Both the position numbers and the translations under genes were made by a program. DNA of 7,540 nucleotides from an uncultured Erysipelotrichaceae bacterium (GTDB lineage: Bacteria; Bacillota_I; Bacilli_A; RFN20; CAG-826): NCBI GenBank assembly GCA_947303755.1, contig CAMYZF010000050.1, positions 1 through 7,540 on the forward strand. Reading direction: 5' to 3'. The first letter of the stretch is position 1. Each line of letters opens with the position of its first letter. The notes under the pieces were generated by a model, which was not told the DNA's origin, made no database searches, and saw only the letters and a list, made by a program, of their open reading frames with translations. Shown here piece by piece: positions 1 through 6,533 of this stretch.

Positions 1-488
1 TGACAACCATCGCTTCCGTAGACCTTGAATCCATTATAGATTTTTGGGTTATGAGAAGCGGTAATGACGATACCGGCTGAACATTTAAGGTGTCTAACTG
101 CAAAAGAAAGGGTTGGGACAGGCATTAGCGTTTTAAAAATATTAACTCTGATTTTATTAGCTGCTAAAACTGCTGCAGATTCTTTGGCAAACAATTCCGA
201 ATTGTTTCTAGAATCGTAAGCTATTGCGACCGTTGGATTACTTTCCTCAGATAGAAGATATTGAGCAAGCCCTTGAGTGGCGTGACGAATGACATATTTG
301 TTCATTCTATTTGTGCCCATGGCCATAACTCCACGAAGACCGGCAGTTCCAAATTCGAGATCAGCAATAAAACGTTCCTTAATTTCTTTTTCATTGTTTT
401 GCAATGAATTTAATTCATCTTTTTCATCTTTTGAAAGCTGAGAAGCATTTAACCAGCGATCATATTTTTTTAATATTTCTTTTTCCAT
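1..488 (-). CDS. Phosphoglucomutase/phosphomannomutase, N-terminal part (runs off the window start)
   Basis: Reading from the ATG at 488 towards 1 gives 162 residues with no stop. The protein has the alpha-D-phosphohexomutase N-terminal domain: FGTAGLRG at residues 46-53 and the catalytic phosphoserine loop TASHNP at 143-148, with S145 the expected phosphorylated serine, followed by the sugar-mutase signature YNGFKVYGSDG. The family interconverts hexose 1- and 6-phosphates in the cytosol through a bisphosphate intermediate and feeds glycan precursor synthesis. The short N-terminal extension before FGTAG resembles PgcA-type phosphoglucomutases rather than GlmM, but the specificity domains lie outside the window, so the substrate is not settled. 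The start is supported by AAAAGG at 503-498, nine bases upstream of the ATG, and by a good promoter just before it. It is divergent from the membrane protein gene; both may serve surface polysaccharide, which is an inference. Confidence 0.93.
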   Translation of the reverse strand, partial: MEKEILKKYDRWLNASQLSKDEKDELNSLQNNEKEIKERFIADLEFGTAGLRGVMAMGTNRMNKYVIRHATQGLAQYLLSEESNPTVAIAYDSRNNSELFAKESAAVLAANKIRVNIFKTLMPVPTLSFAVRHLKCSAGIVITASHNPKIYNGFKVYGSDGC

Positions 489-511
489 ATCTAGCAACCT
501 TTTCTGCGATA

Positions 512-541
512 TTTATATCATAACATTCTAAAATGTTTCAA
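512..541 (-). promoter_or_regulatory. Sigma-A type promoter of the phosphohexomutase gene
   Basis: On the minus strand TTGAAA (541-536) and TATAAA (517-512) are separated by 18 bases. This predicts a transcript starting near 505 with a short leader that contains the AAAAGG ribosome site at 503-498. The fit to the consensus and to the downstream ribosome site is good; no operator was proven. Confidence 0.6.
522..537. repeat. Perfect 6-bp inverted repeat in the promoter spacer
   Basis: AACATT (522-527) and AATGTT (532-537) are perfect inverted arms around CTAA. The repeat lies between the -35 and -10 boxes of the minus-strand promoter and just upstream of the plus-strand gene. A regulator dimer could bind here, but the arms are short and AT-rich, so chance is possible. 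Confidence 0.35.
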
Positions 542-552
542 ATAAATAACTT

Positions 553-581
553 TTGCAAAGCACCCGTATGTGTAATACGAT
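553..581 (+). promoter_or_regulatory. Putative promoter of the membrane protein gene
   Basis: TTGCAA (553-558) and TACGAT (576-581) have the optimal 17-base spacing. Transcription would start at about 588-589, on the ATG at 589. The TTG at 553 could formally be a start codon, but it is the first three bases of this -35 box and has no ribosome site. The -10 matches the consensus at four of six bases, so the call is moderate. Confidence 0.4.
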
Positions 582-588
582 ATATGCT

Positions 589-2712
589 ATGTACGTGAAA
601 AGAGGCAATTTCAGCAACCTAATTCTTTATGGAATTATGATTGTGTGTCTTTATTTAGCGCAAAGAATCGCTCTTTTTGAACCAAGTAATCCAGCTTTGA
701 CGTTCCCACAATTTCGTGAATTGTTACTACCAGAATACCTCGTTGTTTTTGCGGTCTTGGTTGGTTTAAGCGTTTGGTACGCTTTAGTCGAATGGAAAAA
801 AGGTGATTTTAAAATTCATATTCCACTCATAGCTTTGCTATCTGTTTTGTTCGTAATAAGCATTGTGAATATTTTTGTGATTCCTGCTAAGGTTGAATAT
901 ACTGTTCCAATTTATAAAAACGTAAGTGATGGCTATGGGAACCTAATTGATACCATTATCATTGGCTATAAGAATATTGTCATTAACACTAATCTAGAAC
1001 AAAGATTCTTATATGTGTTTTCCTCACTAGCAATCCTATATTTAGCGTATTTATTATTGTTCACTCTTCCAAGGAAGATTAGATACGTTAAACAAATTGA
1101 TTGGATAATGTTTTTAATCATTGGTGTAGGAGCGGTCGCGATTATCTACTCTGTTATTTTTGAATTTGAGGATTATCAACAATTCTTTGCAACTTTAACA
1201 TTACCTGCAAATGCACTACCATCTCGCATCAGTTCGTTCCTCGGCCATAAAAATGGCTATGGATTCGCGGTTACGCTTGCAGCCTTCGCATGCTTGTATT
1301 TGCATCACACATCGAGAAAGTGGTGGTATCTAGTTTTGGCGTTTGTTTTTGCTATTCAAAATTTCTTTACTACCTCAAAAACTTGCATGCTTATTTGTTT
1401 AATAATTTTACCAATTTATTACATAGTAATATTTGTTCTTCAATTCAAGAAAAATATCAAAAGAAGCATCATCGTTCTTTCTTGCTTAGCTGCAATCGCC
1501 TTTGCAATAGGCGCGTTAGTAGTCGTTCATGCGGTTAACAATGAATTCTGGCCAGAATTCTTTAACATGACTAACAAGATTAACGATACATATTTTGTTA
1601 AAGGTTTTGATTATTTTAATCATTTATCTGGCCGCCAAAGAGATTACCAATTAGCAGAAGGCATAATTAATGGCCATTTGGCTGTTGGTTTAGGCTTTGG
1701 AATCTTTAATGCTTTTATGATGGGCTCAGAAATGCTTTGTTCACCATCTCAACTAACTGCTTGGAGTGCTAGAACAATTACTCATATGGATGTTACGACT
1801 TCCATTCAACTCACAGATTCACCACATAGTTTTTATTATCAGTTACTAGGGACGGGTGGTATTGTGCTTTTAGTTGTTTACGCAATCCTTGTTTGCTATG
1901 TCGTTTTTGCAGCAGTCAAAACGTTCAAAAAACATAAGTTAACAGTCTTCTTATCATTACTATTTTTACTAGCAACTTTCCTCCATGGAATGAGCGAGGC
2001 AACTGCTTTATTTTTTGTCGGTCCTCACCCAATTGGATCTTTGCTTTTGACCATTATGTCTTCGGTCATTATTTTGAGTCTTTATCACCATGATTATCAT
2101 CCAAGTGAAAATAGACGATATGTTGAAAATATCGTGCAAAAACCGGTTGAAATTACAGAATTGGAGCCATCAATTATTTCAAAATCTTTATACTTTTTCT
2201 TAACCTTACCAGTGGTTATTATTTGTGTAATTGGCCCGTTGCTATACGGCGTTAATCTAACTGATAAACTATGGTTATTTATCACCATGATTTCTGTTGG
2301 AGGTTGCTATCTAATATTGCCTATCGTTGCTCACTTTATTTTTGATCGTAAAACATCGTTTAGTGATTTCTTTAAAAACACCATATTCCCATACTTAGTT
2401 ATGCTTGTAACGTTGGGTGTACTTGTTTATGGCTATTATAAAATTGTTGGTAGCTTCACATTTACATTGGCTGGCATATTGTTAATCACTGTATGTTTAT
2501 TCTATTTTGCGATGTTCTCATCAATTTCATATTTCAAATCACAAGCAGGTATTGTTTCATATCTTTTAGATATTGCCTATTCAATTTTCAGTAAACACAA
2601 TCAAAAATACATTGAACTTTCAAATGAACAAGATAAACCAACTCTCCAAGAGAAAATCTTTTCGCTTTTAAACTTTAAGAGGTGCAAAAATCATGAAACA
2701 GGAAACAATTGA
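589..2712 (+). CDS. O-antigen ligase/Wzy-like polytopic membrane protein with extra C-terminal membrane block
   Basis: Counting from the ATG at 589 the protein is about 707 residues. The frame is open from a TTG at 553, and residue numbers here count from that TTG. About sixteen hydrophobic segments can be seen, near 21-41, 61-80, 90-110, 151-172, 184-202, 236-326 (several), 427-452, 463-511 (two) and, after a polar stretch at 512-542, four more at 545-655. The Wzy_C/O-antigen ligase signs are SGRQRDYQLA (R361), a large external loop at about 327-426, and SPHSFYYQLLGTGGI with H425 in the place of the catalytic histidine of WaaL-type enzymes. Such proteins polymerise or transfer lipid-linked glycans outside the membrane. 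Usual members have about 400-500 residues, so the C-terminal block is additional. No Shine-Dalgarno precedes the ATGs at 568 or 589 or the TTG at 553; I prefer 589 because MYVKRGNF gives a short basic N-terminus before the first membrane helix and fits the predicted transcript start. Family is likely; the exact glycan is unknown. Confidence 0.8.
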   Translation: MYVKRGNFSNLILYGIMIVCLYLAQRIALFEPSNPALTFPQFRELLLPEYLVVFAVLVGLSVWYALVEWKKGDFKIHIPLIALLSVLFVISIVNIFVIPAKVEYTVPIYKNVSDGYGNLIDTIIIGYKNIVINTNLEQRFLYVFSSLAILYLAYLLLFTLPRKIRYVKQIDWIMFLIIGVGAVAIIYSVIFEFEDYQQFFATLTLPANALPSRISSFLGHKNGYGFAVTLAAFACLYLHHTSRKWWYLVLAFVFAIQNFFTTSKTCMLICLIILPIYYIVIFVLQFKKNIKRSIIVLSCLAAIAFAIGALVVVHAVNNEFWPEFFNMTNKINDTYFVKGFDYFNHLSGRQRDYQLAEGIINGHLAVGLGFGIFNAFMMGSEMLCSPSQLTAWSARTITHMDVTTSIQLTDSPHSFYYQLLGTGGIVLLVVYAILVCYVVFAAVKTFKKHKLTVFLSLLFLLATFLHGMSEATALFFVGPHPIGSLLLTIMSSVIILSLYHHDYHPSENRRYVENIVQKPVEITELEPSIISKSLYFFLTLPVVIICVIGPLLYGVNLTDKLWLFITMISVGGCYLILPIVAHFIFDRKTSFSDFFKNTIFPYLVMLVTLGVLVYGYYKIVGSFTFTLAGILLITVCLFYFAMFSSISYFKSQAGIVSYLLDIAYSIFSKHNQKYIELSNEQDKPTLQEKIFSLLNFKRCKNHETGNN

Positions 2713-3010
2713 TAGAATTCGTAGATTTACCAAAGATAGAGACTGGGATAAATATCACACACCAAGTAATCTTGCTAAAACAATAGTGATAGAAGCAACA
2801 GAATTGCTTGAATGTTTCCAATGGAATGATGAGCAATTTGACCTTGAACACGTTAAAGAAGAATTAGCGGATGTCATCGTAAATTGCCAAAATTTACTAG
2901 ATAAGCTTTGCTTAAATGCTGACGATATAGTCCAAAAAAAGATGGAACAAAACGAGAAAAAGTATCCAATCGAAAAATTTAGGTCTATAGATAAGAAGTA
3001 TAATGAGTAA
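2693..3010 (+). CDS. MazG-like nucleotide pyrophosphohydrolase (dCTP pyrophosphatase/RS21-C6 type)
   Basis: This 105-residue all-alpha protein has the MazG metal-binding pattern: E34-A-T-E37 on one helix and E57-L-A-D60 on the next (ExxE...ExxD), which bind Mg2+ and hydrolyse NTPs or dNTPs to NMP and pyrophosphate. The C-terminal KMEQNEKKYPIEKFR is typical of the single-domain RS21-C6/DCTPP1-like group. Length matches that group. The start at 2693 is supported by AAGAGGTG at 2677-2684. It overlaps the 3' end of the membrane protein gene by 20 bases, so the two are probably cotranscribed and translationally coupled although their functions look unrelated. Its position immediately upstream of ribonucleotide reductase suggests control of, or house-cleaning in, the dNTP pool; the substrate cannot be read from sequence. 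Confidence 0.9.
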   Translation: MKQETIDRIRRFTKDRDWDKYHTPSNLAKTIVIEATELLECFQWNDEQFDLEHVKEELADVIVNCQNLLDKLCLNADDIVQKKMEQNEKKYPIEKFRSIDKKYNE

Positions 3011-3013
3011 AAA

Positions 3014-3069
3014 GTGAATGTCTTTAAAGACATTCAAATTTTTCAAAATTTGACTTTCACATTTGAAAA
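3014..3069. repeat. Nested, mutually exclusive inverted repeats
   Basis: Besides the terminator palindrome, TCAAATTTT (3034-3042) pairs perfectly with AAAATTTGA (3045-3053), GTGAATGTC (3014-3022) pairs with GACTTTCAC (3052-3060) with one mismatch, and TTTTCAAA (3040-3047) pairs with TTTGAAAA (3062-3069). These pairings compete for the same bases, so the RNA could take alternative folds. The region is very AT-rich, which makes some pairing likely by chance. Confidence 0.4.
3015..3043 (+). terminator. Intrinsic terminator after the MazG-like gene
   Basis: Positions 3015-3036 form a perfect 22-base palindrome (arms 3015-3025 and 3026-3036; the RNA would fold with a TTTAAA loop), followed by five T at 3039-3043. 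It starts five bases after the stop codon at 3010. The stem is AT-rich but perfectly paired. Confidence 0.65.
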
Positions 3070-3084
3070 CAAAAAATGCGATTG

Positions 3085-3142
3085 AATCAATAAAAATAAG
3101 TGAAAAGTTGTACAGTGTATGACTTTTTATTTTGTTTTGATT
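3085..3142 (+). terminator. Long imperfect hairpin, possible second terminator or control element upstream of nrdD
   Basis: Three paired blocks stack into one hairpin. 3085-3090 pairs with 3137-3142, 3093-3099 with 3127-3133, and 3104-3113 with 3117-3126 (ten pairs, two of them G-T), around the loop AGT at 3114-3116. The inner stem is followed by T-rich TTATTTTGTTTT, so it could act as a backup terminator for transcripts arriving from upstream. It ends at the possible -35 box of the nrdD promoter, so it could instead serve as a control site in DNA. Function is inferred. Confidence 0.4.
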
Positions 3143-3169
3143 ACTATTAATAAAATATTTATATATAAT
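3137..3169 (+). promoter_or_regulatory. nrdD promoter
   Basis: A consensus TATAAT lies at 3164-3169 in a TATATATAATG stretch; a start near 3176 would follow. No good -35 sits 17 bases before it. The alternative is TTGATT (3137-3142), 17 bases, then TATATA (3160-3165), with a start near 3172. Either way the nrdD-trxB transcript begins about 80 bases before the nrdD ATG. I searched for NrdR-type boxes and saw no convincing match. Confidence 0.55.
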
Positions 3170-3181
3170 GTATGCAACCCC

Positions 3182-3228
3182 CGGAAAACAGAATTCCGTA
3201 AAAATACTCTGCGTGCAGAGTATATTTT
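3182..3228 (+). promoter_or_regulatory. Structured 5' leader of nrdD (two hairpins)
   Basis: Two hairpins lie in the predicted untranslated leader. The first pairs CGGAA (3182-3186) with TTCCG (3194-3198) around a 7-base A-rich loop. The second is a perfect 9-bp inverted repeat, ATACTCTGC (3204-3212) and GCAGAGTAT (3215-3223), followed by ATTTT, giving a terminator-like shape. GCGT in its loop side (3211-3214) could also pair with ACGC at 3233-3236 just before the AAGGAG site at 3241-3246. It matches no riboswitch class that I recognise; an attenuator or a protein-binding site is possible. Confidence 0.4.
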
Positions 3229-3253
3229 AAAAACGCCAAAAAGGAGATAGAAA

Positions 3254-5632
3254 ATGATTAAAGTAATTAAAAGAGATGATTCTAGACAAGAATTCAACAT
3301 AGGAAAAATCAGCTCTGCAATCGAAAAAGCTTTTATGGCAGAACATAAGTTCTACACAAAAGACATTATTGATATGCTCGCGTTACGCGTAACCGCGGAT
3401 TTCAATAGAAAGATTAATAATGAAGAAATTTCAGTTGAAGATATTCAAGACTCAGTTGAAGTCGTATTAATCCAAGCTGGTTATATTGATGTTGCTAAGA
3501 GTTACATGGTTTACCGTAAACAACACGAAAACCTCAGACAACTCAAAGAAACAAACATTGACTACAAGAATGTTATCAATAACTACTTAAAGATTAATGA
3601 CTGGAGAGTTAAGGAAAACTCAACTGTTACATATTCTGTTGGTGGTTTAATTCTTTCCAACTCAGGCGCAGTCACTGCTAACTATTGGTTAAGTGAAATT
3701 TATGATAAGGAAATTGCTGACGCTCATAGAAACGCCGATATCCATATCCATGACTTATCAATGCTTACAGGTTATTGTGCTGGTTGGTCCTTAAAACAAC
3801 TCATCACCGAAGGTTTAGGTGGTGTTACTGGCAAGATCACATCTGCTCCAGCTGCTCACCTTTCTACACTTTGTAATCAAATGGTTAACTTCTTAGGTAT
3901 CATGCAGAATGAATGGGCCGGTGCACAAGCCTTCTCATCCTTCGATACCTATTTAGCACCATTTGTTAAAGCTGATCATTTAGACTACAAACAAGTCAAA
4001 CAATGTATCCAATCCTTCATCTATGGCGTTAACACTCCATCAAGATGGGGAACTCAAGCACCATTTACAAACATTACCTTAGACTGGGTTGTTCCAAACG
4101 ACATGGCTGAACTCAACTGTATCGTTGGTGGAAAAGAAATGGACTTCAAATACAAAGATTGTGTTGAAGAAATGGCAATGGTTAACAAAGCCTTTATCGA
4201 AATCATGATCGAAGGTGATGCGAATGGTCGTGGATTCCAATATCCAATCCCAACCTATTCAATCACCAAAACATTTGACTGGTCCGAAACCGAAAATAAC
4301 AAGTTGTTATTTACCATGACCGCCAAATATGGCACCCCTTACTTCTCTAACTACATCAATTCTGACATGGAACCAAGCGATGTTAGAAGTATGTGCTGCA
4401 GACTCCGCTTAGACTTACGTGAACTTCGTAAGAAATCTGGTGGCTTCTTCGGTTCTGGTGAATCCACTGGCTCTGTCGGTGTCGTCACCATCAACTTACC
4501 AAGACTTGCTTACTTAGCAACCGATGAAAAAGACTTCTACACCAGATTAGACAAAATTATGGATATTTCCGCTCGTTCACTAAAAGTGAAACGTAATACA
4601 ATTACCACCCTTCTTGAAGCAGGATTATATCCTTACACCAAACGTTATTTAGGTACCTTCAATAACCACTTCTCCACAATCGGACTTGTTGGTATGAACG
4701 AAGCTTGCTTAAATGCAAGATGGTTAAGAAAGGATTTAACCAATCCAGAAGCCGTACAATTCGCTAAAGATGTTCTCAATCATATGAGAAACAGATTATC
4801 TGACTATCAAGAGCTCTATGGTGACCTCTACAACTTAGAAGCTACACCAGCAGAATCCACAGCCTATCGTTTAGCGAAACACGATAAGAAGAGATATCCA
4901 GACATCATCACTGCTTCTGAAAATGGTAAAACTCCATATTACACCAACTCCTCACACTTACCAGTTGGTTATACCGAAGATATTTTCAAAGCGTTAGACG
5001 TTCAAGATGAACTTCAAACCCTTTATACTTCCGGTACCGTCTTCCACGCTTTCTTAGGACAAAAATTACCTTCATATAAATCTTGTATGAATCTTGTTCG
5101 CAAGATTGCTGAAAACTATCATATTCCTTATTACACAATGTCTCCAACTTACTCAATTTGTAAGGAACACGGATACATTGAAGGCGAACAATACGTTTGT
5201 CCAAAATGTGGTCAAAGAACCGAAGTTTATTCGAGAATTACTGGTTATTATCGTCCTGTCCAAAACTGGAATGATGGTAAAACAGAAGAGTTCAAGAACC
5301 GTAAAGTCTACGATCCAAAGAACTCTCATTTGACCCACGACGCAAACGGAAATGCATGTGACGAACAACCAACTAAAGAAGAGAATTCTAGCGAAAGATT
5401 AAATGAAATCTTATTGTTTGCCACTAAGACTTGTCCAAACTGCAAAATGGCCAAAATGTTGTTAGACAAAGCCAACATTAAGTATCAAGTTATCGATGCT
5501 GAAGAAAACGTTGAATTGACCAAAAAATACAACGTCACCAAAGCTCCAACCCTTCTTGTTCCAAACGAAAACGGAATCGAAGTGTTTGAAAACGCATCCA
5601 ACATCAAAGGATTCATTGAAGGTTTGAACTAA
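3254..5632 (+). CDS. nrdD: Anaerobic (class III) ribonucleoside-triphosphate reductase with fused C-terminal redoxin domain
   Basis: This 792-residue cytosolic glycyl-radical enzyme reduces NTPs to dNTPs. Residues 1-92 form one allosteric ATP-cone (IKVIKRDDSRQEFNIGKI at the start). The reductase barrel carries C175 in GYCAGW and C381/C382 in MCCRLRL as candidate active-site cysteines, then GSGESTGSVGVVTINLPR (400-417). The zinc site is C636xxH639...C649PKC652, and the glycyl-radical residue is G664 in RITGYYRPVQNW. A usual NrdD would end near 687. Here a polar linker (about 688-716) leads to a thioredoxin/glutaredoxin-like domain (717-792) with C727-P-N-C730 after a beta strand and a likely cis-proline at P765. 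This suggests the enzyme regenerates its active-site disulfide with its own redoxin, like the thioredoxin-using NrdD groups, rather than with formate. AAGGAG at 3241-3246 sets the start. trxB follows after one base; nrdG is on the other strand beyond it. Confidence 0.97.
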   Translation: MIKVIKRDDSRQEFNIGKISSAIEKAFMAEHKFYTKDIIDMLALRVTADFNRKINNEEISVEDIQDSVEVVLIQAGYIDVAKSYMVYRKQHENLRQLKETNIDYKNVINNYLKINDWRVKENSTVTYSVGGLILSNSGAVTANYWLSEIYDKEIADAHRNADIHIHDLSMLTGYCAGWSLKQLITEGLGGVTGKITSAPAAHLSTLCNQMVNFLGIMQNEWAGAQAFSSFDTYLAPFVKADHLDYKQVKQCIQSFIYGVNTPSRWGTQAPFTNITLDWVVPNDMAELNCIVGGKEMDFKYKDCVEEMAMVNKAFIEIMIEGDANGRGFQYPIPTYSITKTFDWSETENNKLLFTMTAKYGTPYFSNYINSDMEPSDVRSMCCRLRLDLRELRKKSGGFFGSGESTGSVGVVTINLPRLAYLATDEKDFYTRLDKIMDISARSLKVKRNTITTLLEAGLYPYTKRYLGTFNNHFSTIGLVGMNEACLNARWLRKDLTNPEAVQFAKDVLNHMRNRLSDYQELYGDLYNLEATPAESTAYRLAKHDKKRYPDIITASENGKTPYYTNSSHLPVGYTEDIFKALDVQDELQTLYTSGTVFHAFLGQKLPSYKSCMNLVRKIAENYHIPYYTMSPTYSICKEHGYIEGEQYVCPKCGQRTEVYSRITGYYRPVQNWNDGKTEEFKNRKVYDPKNSHLTHDANGNACDEQPTKEENSSERLNEILLFATKTCPNCKMAKMLLDKANIKYQVIDAEENVELTKKYNVTKAPTLLVPNENGIEVFENASNIKGFIEGLN

Positions 5633-5633
5633 T

Positions 5634-6533
5634 ATGGTCGATATCATTATCGTTGGTGGTGGTCCATCAGGTATGAGCGCGGCGCTTTATGCGCTTCGCT
5701 CAAACAAATCCGTTCTTATTTTAGAGAAGGAAAACTTTGGTGGACAAATTGCTAATTCTCCTAGGGTTGAGAACTACCCATCCGTAAAAGAAATATCTGG
5801 TTTAGATTTATCTGACCATATGTTTGAACAAATTATGGATCTCGGCGCTCAATTTGAATTAGAAGATGTTTTAGGCATTGAAAAGAAAGATGACAAATTC
5901 GTTGTGACCACTAACTATCGAACATACGAAAGTAAAGCTGTCATTATCGCTAATGGCGTTAAACACAGAACGATGAATCTTCCTAACGAAGAAAAACTCG
6001 TTGGTAAAGGAATCTCGTTCTGCGCAGTTTGCGATGGCCCAATGTATAAAGGTAAAGAAGTCTATTTAATTGGTGATGCGAATACCGCTTTACAATATGC
6101 TTTGCTTTTAGCAAACTACTGTACAAAAGTTCATATGTTCACTTTATTTGATCGCTTCTTTGGAGATCAAATCTTAGTGGATAGATTACTAAATAAAGAA
6201 AACATCATCGTTAAACACAACATGAATTTGATTCAATATGTTGGTGAAGATAAATTAGAAGGCCTTGTATTTGAAGACACTAAAACTAAAGAAAAACTCG
6301 AATGCAATACCGATAACGTCTTCATTGCCATTGGACAAATTCCAAATAACGAAAAATTCTCTAATCTTGTTGAATTAGAAAAAGGTTATATCATCACCGA
6401 TGAATCAATGGCCACTAAAACTCCTGGCGTGTACGCATGTGGAGATACAAGAAAAAAAGAAATCCGTCAGGTTGTGACGGCTTGTAATGATGGTGCGATT
6501 GCTGCCTTAAGCACAGTTAAATATATTGGTTAA
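5634..6533 (+). CDS. trxB: Thioredoxin-reductase-like flavoprotein with degenerate NADPH site
   Basis: The 299-residue protein has the fold order of low-molecular-weight thioredoxin reductase: FAD site GGGPSG (8-13), GGQIANSPRVENYP (36-49), redox pair C130-A-V-C133-DG, and the second FAD motif GVYACGD...RQVVTACNDGAIAA (265-291). It should reduce a thioredoxin-type disulfide, here most likely the CPNC tail of NrdD. The nucleotide-binding domain is unusual: the standard GGGxSA is GDANTA (147-152), and the NADPH-phosphate signature HRRxxxR aligns with T170, L171, F172 and F176, so all the basic residues are gone while the neighbouring D173 and F175 remain. This resembles ferredoxin-dependent flavin thioredoxin reductases (FFTR) of clostridia, which do not use NADPH. 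The start lies one base after the nrdD stop, with GAAGG (5618-5622) inside the nrdD end as ribosome site, so translation is probably coupled. The family is clear; the electron donor is inferred. Confidence 0.93.
   Translation: MVDIIIVGGGPSGMSAALYALRSNKSVLILEKENFGGQIANSPRVENYPSVKEISGLDLSDHMFEQIMDLGAQFELEDVLGIEKKDDKFVVTTNYRTYESKAVIIANGVKHRTMNLPNEEKLVGKGISFCAVCDGPMYKGKEVYLIGDANTALQYALLLANYCTKVHMFTLFDRFFGDQILVDRLLNKENIIVKHNMNLIQYVGEDKLEGLVFEDTKTKEKLECNTDNVFIAIGQIPNNEKFSNLVELEKGYIITDESMATKTPGVYACGDTRKKEIRQVVTACNDGAIAALSTVKYIG
6452..6480 (-). terminator. Intrinsic terminator of nrdG, inside the trxB coding region
   Basis: On the minus strand CCGTCA and TGACGG (6480-6475 and 6469-6464) pair perfectly across a 5-base loop, and the strand continues ATTTCTTTTTTT (6463-6452). 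The GC-rich stem plus T-tract lies about 50 bases beyond the nrdG stop codon and overlaps trxB codons for RKKEIRQVVT. This is a textbook layout, placed in an unusual location. Confidence 0.7.

Noticed and set aside
2755..3033. 92-codon minus-strand frame over the MazG-like gene
   Set aside because: The MazG ExxE/ExxD motif and good ribosome site support the plus frame; the minus frame runs through the terminator palindrome and has no support.
3085..3180. NrdR operator upstream of nrdD
   Set aside because: No pair of ACWATATWGT-like 16-base boxes with proper spacing was found; AT-rich partial matches are not convincing.
3119..3250. 43-codon plus-strand frame ending four bases before the nrdD ATG
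   Set aside because: It spans the nrdD promoter and leader hairpins, has only a weak AAAAG-like upstream site and no recognisable protein features.
3204..3253. PreQ1-I or guanidine-II (mini-ykkC) riboswitch
   Set aside because: The loop is CGTG rather than ACGR, there are no two matching tandem hairpins, and the long C-rich loop required for preQ1-I is absent.
4986..5368. Minus-strand and second-frame open readings inside nrdD
   Set aside because: They are shadows of nrdD codon usage, lack ribosome sites and encode low-complexity sequence with no motifs, while the nrdD frame carries the zinc and glycyl-radical motifs here.
6451..6463. Seven-A run in trxB as a frameshift or sequencing error
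   Set aside because: The frame continues through the conserved RQVVTACNDGAIAA motif, so it is intact; the A run is better explained as the T-tract of the antisense terminator.
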